A stretch of 64,000 bases of DNA from the NCBI GenBank assembly GCA_963921935.1, contig OY998177.1, positions 24,327,926-24,391,925 of the forward strand, given 5' to 3'. The notes below the pieces were generated by a model, which searched no databases, was not told the DNA's origin, and saw only the letters and a program-made list of their open reading frames with translations. Made by a program: the position numbers and the translations under genes. This stretch comes from Galeruca laticollis. Lineage: Eukaryota; Arthropoda; Insecta; Coleoptera; Chrysomelidae. Each line of letters begins with the position of its first letter. Position 1 is the first letter of the stretch. Positions 47,371 to 57,447 of this stretch are shown here, in pieces.

Positions 47371-48270
47371 AACAGTGTAATCACTGGATTAGTTGACAGA
47401 GCTATTGAATTAACTTCGCCTGAATAAAGACCATGCATTATAAAACAAGTTAGAACGACTTTAATAGGCAACCACTATCCAATACATACCCTAAACAGTA
47501 TTTGCAAATAAAAAGTCTATGAAATATATAACAAACCATCAAAGAAATACTCTAAAAACAACGCGTCAAACAATAATAAATATGTAGCAATGCCATACAC
47601 AGAGCAGCTTTCTGAGAAACTAAGTCACATATTTTCTAAACATGGTATCACAATATGTCACAAAGGTCAAAACACCCTATCACCATTATTCGCCAAATTA
47701 AAAAGTAAAATAAAAACCTCAAAAAAATATAATGTGATATATTCCATACCCTGCCTAAACTGTCCAAAAAAATACATAGGAATGACCACACAGACTTTAG
47801 AAAATAGATTAAATGGCCATAAATATACCAAAAATGCTTCCACAGCTCTCCACAAACATGAAAACAATGAAAAACATGAGTTTGATTTTAAAAACACAAA
47901 AATTCTAGCTCAAGATTCAAACTACAAAGAATTGACAATTAAAGAAATGATGCACATTAAAATGGAACAAAATACAGTCAACGATAAGCAAGATGTAAAA
48001 AACGTGAGTCAGATTTATCATAATTTATCAAAATAATACACCAGAAGTCTTTCCGTACCCCCTCCTCCCTGTATAATGTAGTATTTGTATCGAAGGTTTT
48101 AAATGTCTGTTGTATGAATGTTCTTTTCCTATTGTGCATGTGTTTTTTTAATTTTAAACTGTAAACGATGAAACTTGATTCAGTCAATAATAAACTTGGA
48201 GAAACTTCCTAACCCAGCGACGAAACGTCAGTAACAATAAAATGTTTTAATTAATTACATGATAAAAAAA
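47371..48270 (+). pseudogene. Penelope-like element 5: GIY-YIG end, head-to-head with element 4
   Basis: Starts SVITGLVDRAIELTSPE, then stops near 47433 and 47508, then an open frame 47590-48036 with KHGITICHKGQNTLSPL and NVIYSIPCLNCPKKYIGMTT then QTLENRLNGHKYT. It is the same subfamily as element 4 and overlaps it over about 0.9 kb, so the two form a large inverted repeat with its centre at about 47370. The 3' end has GACGAAACGTCAGTAACAAT before TTTTAATTAATTA. The right side is followed within 40 bases by (TA)n. Confidence 0.85.
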
Positions 48271-48303
48271 TAAATTATTTAGGAATGTTGGAGAAAAATA
48301 ATA

Positions 48304-48307
<4 letters not shown>

Positions 48308-48358
<51 letters not shown>
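48308..48358. repeat. (TA)n microsatellite
   Basis: Pure TA tract between the right PLE end and the 48.36-kb hairpin. Confidence 0.95.
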
Positions 48359-48361
<3 letters not shown>

Positions 48362-48530
48362 CAACGAATAGATTAGTGGGTATTGCACGCAAATAGAAGA
48401 AGGGGCCACTGAAAAGAGTGGTAACCGCAGACATGCATGTTTCTAGCTCATTAGCCGTCTGCGGTTACCACTCTTTTCAGTAGCCCCTCCTTCTATTTGC
48501 GTGCAATACCCACTAATCTATTCGTTGCTT
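48359..48530. repeat. 74-bp-arm foldback derived from the hammerhead repeat
   Basis: Arms 48359-48432 and 48457-48530 are reverse complements with two mismatches; the 24-base spacer is ATGCATGTTTCTAGCTCATT then AGCC. On the minus strand the spacer and arm give GGCTAATGAGCTA, GAAAC, ATGCAT, GTC and TGCGG, i.e. the 3' part of the hammerhead in the neighbouring arrays, but the CTGATGA strand is replaced by arm sequence. The right flank CACGCACTATTCGTACATCT matches the end of the 50-kb array. Confidence 0.85.
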
Positions 48531-48561
48531 ATTGTTCATATGTCACGCACTATTCGTACAT

Positions 48562-48564
<3 letters not shown>

Positions 48565-48615
<51 letters not shown>

Positions 48616-48624
48616 ATATATATG

Positions 48625-48668
<44 letters not shown>
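48565..48668. repeat. (TA)n microsatellite
   Basis: About 100 bases of TA with a few C/G interruptions, directly after TACATCTT of the foldback flank. Confidence 0.95.
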
Positions 48669-48672
<4 letters not shown>

Positions 48673-50181
48673 CAGTTCCTCTATTTAAAATGTAAAAGAA
48701 ACAATGAAATAAGGAAAACTATTTATATGTGTATGCAATACTTTCGATACACACTGTATTATATGTATAATTAATAATTTTGAAAGAGTCGGTATACAAA
48801 TCAAATTTGACATTTTACTTTTTGATGACATTAATGCAGAATATATCTAATGATAGATAGATTATATTACGATTTGGAGAATATATTTGAAATTTTAAAA
48901 TACAGATGTATCTGCTAGCAGATTTACAATTGTAATAAAAGAGTTCAAATCTCTCTTTGTTATAGGGAAACAAAAGTTAGTATTTTTTTTTAAAAGGAAT
49001 TTTTCGTAGACACAGGAGAAGATATTTATTTATTTGAAAAAAGTTTAGTCAGTTGAATTTGAAGCCCCCACGAGACAACATCGTAATAAGAGTTGTCTCA
49101 AATTTTTTGAGAATTTAATAGAAATTGTATACATATACAATCAGATTATAAAGCCAGTGCGTGCATAAATCGTAGAAGATTTGCATCGTATCAAGTGTAA
49201 GTGGATCCAGTTTCTAAATCATATATTTAGAAAGTTTTGCAGAATTCTAAATACATTTAGAATACTTACGAGTTTTCCTGTCCTATTTGGTGAGTCCACT
49301 CCAGTTTTAAAATTATTTCTCGAGAATTAACAGGCCTTTTTAAATACATTTCGAAGATAGATGCACCTATATCATAATTTGAGCTAAACCAAATTAAAGT
49401 TACACATATAAGATTTTACATCAAAAGAAAAATTTTTTGATAGACAATTTGAACGGAAAATTGCGTTATTTGACATTGATACACGTCAAGTGTATATTAG
49501 ACGAGTTTTGCTTAAAAATTTTAATTAGTTGTTTTCGAGAATAGGTTGTATTATTATTAAGGTTGGTAGAAAATATTATCTTTGTTTCGTTTATAATATT
49601 TTTGGGAAACAATAAATACTGTTGGAATTTTGTTATCTGATCGTATGATATATAATTTTGATTCCAACTCACTGTGGTATTCATTCAGTATCTATTTTCA
49701 TCATATTTAACATTTTGCATGTTATAGAAATTTTGATCTAATCAGTGACATTTGCTTAATTTCCAGTAACAGTAAAATTGTAAATGTCATAAGATAATTC
49801 GAGTGCCTTTTATTATATTGAATAAACAGTTACTCGAGATTCTGAATATAGAGTAATATTTGATTTGGATAATACTTGAAAATTATAAAATTTGAATTAT
49901 TATTATTTAAATTTTTTTGATCCCACCCTGAGACAAGAGTGATTAAGTCAATTGTGAATTAATTTATCTTTCAATGTAAAGAAATTAATATTTATCTTAG
50001 CCGAGCATTTTTTGACAACTACTGTCAAAAGTAAATTCGGTTACATACGCTGCTAAAGGTGTGTGTGCAATAGTGTCGCTACAATCACAAATTGTGGAAA
50101 CGTCGATGAATAATATTTTATATTGTTATTTTCATATATCCGTTAAAATATAACTATTAAAACTATAAAATATTGATATAG

Positions 50182-50185
<4 letters not shown>
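48669..50185. other. No gene seen
   Basis: AT-rich; a stem-loop GAGACAAC/GTTGTCTC lies at about 49072-49099. No supported reading frame. Confidence 0.5.

Positions 50186-50270
<85 letters not shown>
50186..50270. repeat. (TA)n microsatellite bordering the 351-bp array
   Basis: TA run ending exactly at the first repeat unit (AACAACAACAAAG). Confidence 0.95.
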
Positions 50271-50271
<1 letters not shown>

Positions 50272-50330
50272 ACAACAACAAAGAGAATCATGGGTAATTC
50301 ACGCAAAGAAAAGGGCTACTGAAATAGAGT

Positions 50331-50387
50331 GGTAACCGTGGACATGCATGTTTCTGGCTCATTTTGCCTCATCAGCACGGCATAACC
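50331..50387 (-). ncRNA. Type I hammerhead ribozyme, array unit 1
   Basis: On the minus strand: CTGATGA (50369-50375), stem II GGC/GCC with a 7-base loop plus one extra A, GAAAC (50350-50354), stem III ACA/TGT with loop TGCA, and a GTC cleavage triplet ending at 50341. Stem I pairs CCGTG with CACGG, then GGT with ACC across an internal loop. The 4.6-kb units have CCGTA/TACGG here, a compensatory change that keeps the pair. Confidence 0.88.
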
Positions 50388-50681
50388 AAATAATGATGTG
50401 AAATTTGGGAGCAAAGATGTTAATCGAAACATGGGAAAACACAAAATAACGGATTTCAGCAGGGAAACCAAACGCTCATTTGTGTCTTCAATTGGAAGAT
50501 CCCGAGTTTTCAGGACATCAACCAACATCGACACGGAGGCGCATATAGCCCCCCCGCCATGAACCTTCCGACCCATAGTAAATAACAAAGAAGATGTAGG
50601 AATATCGCGTGATATGTTAACAACAACAACAAAGAGAATCATGGGTAATTCACGCAAAGAAAAGGGCTACTGAAATAGAGT

Positions 50682-50738
50682 GGTAACCGTGGACATGCAT
50701 GTTTCTGGCTCATTTTGCCTCATCAGCACGGCATAACC
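50682..50738 (-). ncRNA. Type I hammerhead ribozyme, array unit 2
   Basis: Identical core and stems to unit 1, 351 bases further on; cleavage expected between 50692 and 50691 on the minus strand. Confidence 0.88.
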
Positions 50739-51032
50739 AAATAATGATGTGAAATTTGGGAGCAAAGATGTTAATCGAAACATGGGAAAACACAAAATAA
50801 CGGATTCCAGCAGGGAAACCAAACGCTCATTTGTGTCTTCAATTGGAAGATCCCGAGTTTTCAGGACATCAACCAACATCGACACGGAGGCGCATATAGC
50901 CCCCCCGCCATGAACCTTCCGACCCATAGTAAATAACAAAGAAGATGTAGGAATATCGCGTGATATGTTAACAACAACAACAAAGAGAATCATGGGTAAT
51001 TCACGCAAAGAAAAGGGCTACTGAAATAGAGT

Positions 51033-51089
51033 GGTAACCGTGGACATGCATGTTTCTGGCTCATTTTGCCTCATCAGCACGGCATAACC
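51033..51089 (-). ncRNA. Type I hammerhead ribozyme, array unit 3
   Basis: Identical core and stems to units 1 and 2. Confidence 0.88.
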
Positions 51090-51383
51090 AAATAATGATG
51101 TGAAATTTGGGAGCAAAGATGTTAATCGAAACATGGGGAAACACAAAATAACGGATTTCAGCAGGGAAACCAAACGCTCATTTGTGTCTTCAATTGGAAG
51201 ATCCCGAGTTTTCAGGACATTAACCAACATCGACACGGAGGCGCATATAGCCCCCCCGCCATGAACCTTCCGACCCATAGTAAATAACAAAGAAGATGTA
51301 GGAATATCGCGTGATATGTTAACAACAACAACAAAGAGAATCATGGGTAATTCACGCAAAGAAAAGGGCTACTGAAATAGAGT

Positions 51384-51440
51384 GGTAACCGTGGACATGC
51401 ATGTTTCTGGCTCATTTTGCCTCATCAGCATGGCATAACC
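51384..51440 (-). ncRNA. Hammerhead ribozyme, array unit 4 (stem I mismatch)
   Basis: Core motifs intact, but CACGG on the plus strand is CATGG here, so stem I has one A-C mismatch on the minus-strand RNA. Probably weaker. Confidence 0.75.
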
Positions 51441-51688
51441 AAATAATGATGTGAAATTTGGGAGCAAAGATGTTAATCGAAACATGGGAAAACACAAAAT
51501 AACGGATTTCAGCAGGGAAACCAAACGCTCATTTGTGTCTTCAATTGGAAGATCCCGAGTTTTCAGGACATTTTGGTTTCCCTGCTGAAATCCGTTATTT
51601 TGTGTTCAGTAGCCCTTTTCTTTGCGTGAATTACCCATGATTCTCTTTGTTGTTGTTGTTAACATATCACGCGATATTCCTACATCTT

Positions 51689-51690
<2 letters not shown>

Positions 51691-51729
<39 letters not shown>
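51691..51729. repeat. (TA)n microsatellite closing the array
   Basis: Pure TA run after TACATCTTC. Confidence 0.95.
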
Positions 51730-51730
<1 letters not shown>

Positions 51731-51732
<2 letters not shown>

Positions 51733-52589
51733 CATGATATGAACCATCCATCAAGTATAATAAGCGCCTTGAATCTAGTTGGTTGAATAAATTGACGTTG
51801 TGACAAAATTAATAGGGCTGCTGATATTCGGATTTTAAACTATTGGTTTTAAAATTAACAAAAAACTGGGTCCTAAGAAGGGAGATCCAAAATGTGCTTC
51901 CTCGTATAATAAATATAATAGGGAACAAAGTAACAGGAGAAAAATTGATTTTATAATGTAATATGTAATTAATCGATTTAAATAATAATAATCTACATTC
52001 CTTCGGTCTAATATTTCTTGTTATAGTTGTAACTCATTTTTAGTAAAATGGATATTTTCACTACTGTCTTTCTGGCCTATATTTCAGTACTATTTGTAAT
52101 TATTTTAACTCTAAGTGTACAGTATTGTATGTTCACTTTAAAAAGAGCCCAATAGCAAAGCCATCGCTAAAGAAAAATTCAGTTGACTACAATCTACCCC
52201 ATGTATTTATTGTAAACAAGACTGCTTCAGTAAATAATCATGATGATTTCTATTGTGACAGTTCAATAACCAAAAATATACATGGTGACATTAAGTTGAG
52301 AATTCTATAATATGTAATGTCAGAAGGTTAGGAACTGTCACGTAGGAGGGATATAAACATTTTTGGAAAATGACGTTAAGAGTTTTTCTTGCCCCGAAAC
52401 TGTTTTAAGTTTGCTTAAGATTGTGAAATTGAGGATTAGGAAAGTAAATATTTTATGATAAGAAGTGTTGGTGAGAAGAAGTGATAGAAATTAAAAAGTT
52501 AAACAAACTTATAAGTGAGGGTACCGGGAATAACGAAAATTAGGTAGTTGACATGTGAAGGGACTGGAGTTGTTAAGAGACTATTTTGG
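51731..52589. other. No gene seen
   Basis: A 61-codon frame at 52125-52310 has no recognisable domain. Confidence 0.5.
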
Positions 52590-52960
52590 GACAATGTGAA
52601 TGAACTTTGTGTGTAAACTGGAGTAGTTACTCACTGTTATACTTGACTTATCGGACTTAAGAGTTTTTAAATGATTATTTGCTCTTAGGAATGATTTAGT
52701 TCTTTTAGCTTTAATACTTAATTTTTTTTGTTGTTTATTGCTTATTTTATTTGTATCAAATTTGTTTTTATGCTTTGTCATTACCTCACAGCATTTAGAT
52801 CGTAGATTATCTTTAAGATCTGAGGAAATGCTTGTTAGTGCGACTTCAACATTAGTAATGATTTTTAAAGCGGTAAAGCGAAATTTGGCCTAAGAATTTT
52901 TGCAACATAGTCCGGAATTATAGTATCAGTCAGGTTTTCTATCCAACTAGATGTATCTTT
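52590..52960 (-). pseudogene. Penelope-like element 6: N-terminal region
   Basis: Broken minus-strand frames read SSWIENLTDTIIPDYVAKIL, GPKFA-like RPNFALPL, then IITNVEVALTSISSDLKDNL and SFLRANNHLKTLKSDKSSIT, the order seen before the RT core of Penelope-like elements (FALP, then a K-x-F-L box, then the ADKG-type box). One frameshift near 52890. The RT core is absent. It points away from element 7, which begins ~100 bases to the right. Confidence 0.6.
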
Positions 52961-53099
52961 TGTTGGTTTTTTGTTGTTTTTACTTAGGAGATCAATTTTT
53001 TGAATATTTTTCTGTCTAATCTTCTGAAAGACTGCTTAAATTTTTGAAGCTTCTCTTGATATTAGTTGGTCTAAAGTCTGTTTTGGTAAAATCGCTTTT

Positions 53100-53670
53100 A
53101 AATAATTAGTTATTCTTGATATAATGGAAAACGCCGTAAAAGAAGCTAAAGAAGCTCTCCAATTAAATGATTACCCAGATAAACTAATTGACAGAAGTTT
53201 TAAAAACCGTATCCATCTTTTTCACAATCAAACTCAATCTAGAAATAGTTCTCAAAATATATCTCTGAAAAATCGGTAGCACTTTTAAAGAACATAACAT
53301 AACAATAACGCAAAGAGGACATAATCTTTTGAAATCTAATTTAAGTGAACTAAAATCAAAAATTCCTAAAGACAAAAAAAGCGACGTTATCTACGAGATT
53401 CCGTGTAAAAATTGTGAAGGTGTCTATATTAGACCAGTCAATATTTAAAAAACCGCCTAGATGGCCACAAATACGATAAAAAAAACAAGACGAATTACGT
53501 TTCTGAACACAAACATACCTTCGACTATGACAACACAAAAATACTACTAAACCGAAAGCAATAAAAAAAAGAATGTTCTACCATATCCAGAAAACAAACA
53601 GTCTATCAATGCCAAGTCAGATACAAAAAACTTATCGAAGATTTATTTTCATTTAATAAAATGAGTATCA
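53100..53670 (+). pseudogene. Penelope-like element 7: linker and GIY-YIG remnant
   Basis: Frames with several breaks read ALQLNDYPDKLIDRSFKNRI, TITQRGHNLLKSNLSELKSK and IPKDKKSDVIYEIPCKNCEG then VYI, the GIY-YIG start with its Cys pair, followed by LDGHKYDKK-like sequence in another frame. At least three frameshifts or stops. Confidence 0.7.
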
Positions 53671-53881
53671 ACTTTAAAGATGGTTATAAGTTGGAAATAC
53701 AGTCGCTAACATGACAAGCACCTTATGCCAAAAGCATACCAATATGAACCTTAAGGTAAAATAGGTTTGTTTTGCTCCTCTTTTTAAAGGTTAATCAACA
53801 TATACTTCACAAATACTAGTTGTACTTACAATCGATGAATGTTCGTTTACTTACAAAATCTGTGACGGTCTAATATAGTAT

Positions 53882-54790
53882 ACAGGGTGGACCGGATTTA
53901 AATAACTTATACAGAGTTCTAGTGAACCGCAATAGATACAATATCCATTAAATGGAGAAAAAGTTTGGTATATTTATGGCGAATTAGATGTTTCAAAAGA
54001 GTTTGAAATATCTCGACTAATTCCGGAGATATTCGACAAAATCCGGAAATGGTCCTTCTCGTTTTTTAAATGTGCCGTTGTTATTATAAAAGATATCAAA
54101 AAAATTATTCTCAACTTTTTTCAATAAACTAGGTTTTCTACGAATTACCATACCAAAAATTTCTATACGACGTTTCGTATTTACAGGATCACCATCAACT
54201 TCATTTTTTTAAATACCGACCTGGATTTTTAATTGCAATATTTTTCAAAAATACACATCGTTTTTAAGTACGCTCCTCTTTACTAAAGTCAAATTAATAA
54301 TTTTAAATATTGGGCATTAAATAAGAATTTTGAAAGAAAATGAGTAAATTCAACAATTTATTTCGAAACTTAATGACAATGAATAAATAATGATGTATTT
54401 ACAAATGACACTCTAAGGTAATAATAAGTTAAACAGAAATTGAAAACTTCAATCAAAAATAAGTTATAAAACTTGTTCAAAATGACGTCTATTCTGTGCA
54501 ATACATAGCTCGATTCTCCTTGACATATGAGATGTAGCTGCATCAACCATTTCGGGAGTAATCTTTCGATATGCATCTACTAGTCGCTGACGCAGTTCTA
54601 GTATTTTAATTGGCATATTTTTGCTGTAAACTTCGTTTTTTATAATGCCCCAAGCAAAATAATCTATGGGGCTGAGACATGGGGATCGAGGAGGCCATCT
54701 TGTTGACCCGTTGGTACCAATCCAATTACCTCCAAAATATTCATTTAAATACTGGACAACTCTTCTCGCATTATGCGCATCCCAGACAAC
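53882..54790 (-). mobile_element. Mariner-like element, 3' half, with transposase end
   Basis: The left end TACAGGGTGGACCGGATTTA is a mariner-type terminus. On the minus strand from 54790: WDAHNARRVVQYLNEYFG, NWIGTNGSTRWPPRSP, SPIDYFAWGIIKNEVYSKN and ELRQRLVDAYRKITPEMVDA (third catalytic region and C-terminus) as one open stretch to about 54480. The N-terminal half is missing at 54790, where unrelated AATATTC-rich sequence starts. Confidence 0.75.
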
Positions 54791-55328
54791 ATGGGATATT
54801 CATAGAATAATCTTTAAATACACCAAAAAGTATGAGAATATTCCGGATCAACTAAGAATATTCTTATAATATTAATATTATTTTTGAATATACTATTAAT
54901 ATTCCTTAGTGAATATTCACAGAAAAAGCCTGATGAATATCATCAAATTGAATATTCCTCAAATATTCAATTTAGAATATTACCAAACTGAATAATCCTA
55001 GCATATTCGTTTAAGCATATTTACTTATGATTAAAGAAAATTAACATTATTTTTCACATGGGACGAAATTTATAGTTCAAACATTTATCCGGATATTCAA
55101 CCCTACATAGGTGTAGGTTCATACGAATAATAAATATAATATATCAAATAATAAATTTAACCATGTATTGAAGTTCAGATAGAGATTATAAGATAAGAAA
55201 AAGATATAAAAATATGCTCCATATGAACACTACATAAACGGTTGATACGGTGTGGATATAATGTTATTCGTTTATTTATTTAAAAATGTCTTTATTGTAT
55301 GTTTATGACACCCTGTTTACAACAAGAT
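54791..55328. other. GAATATTC-rich stretch, no gene
   Basis: Between about 54795 and 55015 the palindrome GAATATTC or one-base variants occurs roughly ten times. No coding sequence. Confidence 0.6.
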
Positions 55329-55557
55329 CTTTATAAGTTTGAAATCACGATTAATATTTTTAAAAACTTTTATTTTAAACTAATTTACAATATTTAGATG
55401 TTTTCACTATGAAATATAAAGTCATTCTCTCTCATTTAATTGTGATTAACAATAACGAAAGTTCGTATTGCTGAAACAGCAGCATAACGACCTCGCTGAA
55501 ATAAAACAATAAAACATAACAATTTCGCTCATACAGGTAAATTCACATTCCATAACT
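55329..55557 (-). repeat. Errantivirus 3' LTR
   Basis: 229 bp, 98-99% identical by eye to the other LTR; followed inward by the polypurine tract. Confidence 0.9.
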
Positions 55558-55577
55558 CCTCCCTCCTCAAATGGAAC

Positions 55578-57227
55578 TCAAGGGCGTAAGGGCGGTGGAG
55601 CTACTTGAGTGATGTCGGGACTCCTGGTGGTCTTCTTTCTTGTGCAAAGATTCAGTATGAGATCTCTCTTCTTAAACGTGTATAAACTACAAAATAATAA
55701 TATTAATATCATGATACTACTAAGTCCATATTTGGAAATGTTTTGGTGAAGTCGAATTTCTTCTAACGGGACTTCATCTTTTTCTTGAAGGACCATTTGA
55801 TGAAGTTTGTCTAAATGTGTTTTTTCTATCTTCAACTTTTGTACGTTCATTATTGGAAAAGAGGCTTGAACAATTTCTTCCAGCATCAGAACGTGTCCTG
55901 TAATGGTACTTTTTTCATTGGAGTATGATACAGATGAAGTTTTAATTTGACAGCTGGGTGGAACGATAAAAAGATAAGTGCCATGTAGAATCGAAATGTC
56001 ACTTTCTTTGCAATTTAATTGGATCTTCATTGGTTCTGGAAGAATACCGATGTAATGGCTGTTGCTGATTTCTTCAACAATTTGGAACATTGTCTGGACA
56101 GGAACTTGTTTGCAATTATGAGTGTCGCTGAATGAGAGCAGAGATGTAACACAATCTGACTTTTCTATTGGTTGAATTCGATTTTGGTCGCACAGGAAAA
56201 TTGACTGAAGATTTGTACATTCTTCTTCTTGGTATTGGTATAAATTTTTGCTCAATATAAGGAAAGGTAATTGAGGAATAATAATTGTTTGGTTTATATT
56301 TGGAACGGAATATAGATGATAATGATCAAAGGAGTCTGGGTGAACCAGAGGAAAATCTATATAGAAAATTAACCTATTATGTGAATAAGCTACTTTTGTT
56401 CTCACTACCTTATAAAAATTTAAGTAGTCGTCTGCAGAAAATAATATTTGATCCTTATTGTGAAATGTATGTAAATCTCTTATGATTTCTCTGAAATTAT
56501 CCGAAGAGATTAAACTAGGATGTACTGTATTTAAAATGGGGAAACTTATGGAATTTTCTATATCTGCTAAAAAGCTTAAAACTAAGTCTAAACTAAATTT
56601 AATCTGATCTAAAATATCTCTTATTTCTAAGTATTGATTAGGGTTACTTCTAGTTTCGTTTAATATTATTTGTATTTCTTTTATTTTATTAGCAATTGAC
56701 ATTTGGTTTCTGTTTATTGTTGACAATGTATCATTTATAGCATTCATTGATTTCTGATTAAGTGATACGTGATTATTCAGTTTACTTATGATATTGTTTT
56801 GACTATTTTCTAATTGAGAAATACTATTGTGAATTTCTATAGCATCTTGTTCGTCTAAGTTACCTGAAATAAATTTTACAAGAGATCCTAGAGGATTAAA
56901 TAATGCTCTTTTAGATAAATTATTAGGAAAAATTGAAAACATTTTTTGATTTATATTTTCAACTTCTAGACGTAAGTGTTTGTATATTGTAAAAAGTGCA
57001 AGTCTATTAGGAGCTGTTGAATTGTCAATTACGTTTCTTAATTGTTTATATGTAAGGGTTAGAGAATTTATTTGGTCTTGGATAGGTTTTTCGGGAATAT
57101 AATGGAGAAAGGTGTGGGTTGCAATTTTAACTTTAGCATTTCCTAATTTGAAGGGTAGAATACCGGGATTGTCTTTAAGATTGAGAACTTGAACTTTCTG
57201 GTTCATTGTCAGTGGGAGTATCGTCAT
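55578..57227 (-). CDS. env: Errantivirus envelope fusion protein (env)
   Basis: An intact 549-codon frame. A basic cleavage-like site with KR lies at about residues 107-108, followed by a hydrophobic, Gly-containing segment, then long coiled-coil-like Asn/Ile/Leu heptads (about 130-215), and a membrane anchor at about residues 509-527 near the C-terminus. This layout fits the F-type fusion proteins shared by insect errantiviruses and baculoviruses. A likely splice acceptor (TTTTACAG) lies directly before the ATG, consistent with env expression from a spliced RNA. Given LTR similarity it is a young copy. Whether it is expressed is unknown. Confidence 0.8.
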   Translation of the reverse strand: MTILPLTMNQKVQVLNLKDNPGILPFKLGNAKVKIATHTFLHYIPEKPIQDQINSLTLTYKQLRNVIDNSTAPNRLALFTIYKHLRLEVENINQKMFSIFPNNLSKRALFNPLGSLVKFISGNLDEQDAIEIHNSISQLENSQNNIISKLNNHVSLNQKSMNAINDTLSTINRNQMSIANKIKEIQIILNETRSNPNQYLEIRDILDQIKFSLDLVLSFLADIENSISFPILNTVHPSLISSDNFREIIRDLHTFHNKDQILFSADDYLNFYKVVRTKVAYSHNRLIFYIDFPLVHPDSFDHYHLYSVPNINQTIIIPQLPFLILSKNLYQYQEEECTNLQSIFLCDQNRIQPIEKSDCVTSLLSFSDTHNCKQVPVQTMFQIVEEISNSHYIGILPEPMKIQLNCKESDISILHGTYLFIVPPSCQIKTSSVSYSNEKSTITGHVLMLEEIVQASFPIMNVQKLKIEKTHLDKLHQMVLQEKDEVPLEEIRLHQNISKYGLSSIMILILLFCSLYTFKKRDLILNLCTRKKTTRSPDITQVAPPPLRP

Positions 57228-57447
57228 CCTGTAAAATAACGTTAGTCAGTTTTCTAGGAGGTTTAAACAAAAGTTTGTGGTAAGTATTTTGGGGAGTTGT
57301 AACAGTAAGTCCTTCTGATTTGAGAATATGTTCAGGTTTGTAAGGGGGTTTTGTTTTTGCTTGTCTGTCTGTTTGTTTTTTGTAACAAATAGTACCGGGC
57401 TCGATGATAGGAGCATCAGAGCGTTTCTCGTTTCGTTTTTCTATAGT

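Larger units (their letters stand above)
50271..51690 (-). repeat. 351-bp tandem array with hammerheads, ending in an inverted partial unit
   Basis: AAAGAGAATCATGGGTAATT recurs at 50280, 50631, 50982 and 51333, exactly 351 apart. Three full units and a partial fourth (to about 51571) are nearly identical, differing by only a few bases. 51572-51690 is an inverted, internally deleted unit, so both array ends face outwards with the same sequence before (TA)n. Homologous to the two units at 4.39-5.05 kb in the opposite orientation. The 113-codon frames on the minus strand repeat with the unit and are not conserved at the other locus, so I regard them as non-coding. Confidence 0.9.

Noticed and set aside
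48501..48774. Tyr/Ile-repeat protein frames
   Set aside because: Translation of a (TA)n microsatellite.
50316..51359. Three identical 113-codon minus-strand frames as a tandem gene family
   Set aside because: They repeat because the 351-bp DNA unit repeats; the homologous units at 4.4-5.0 kb do not keep the frame, and the conserved part is the hammerhead.
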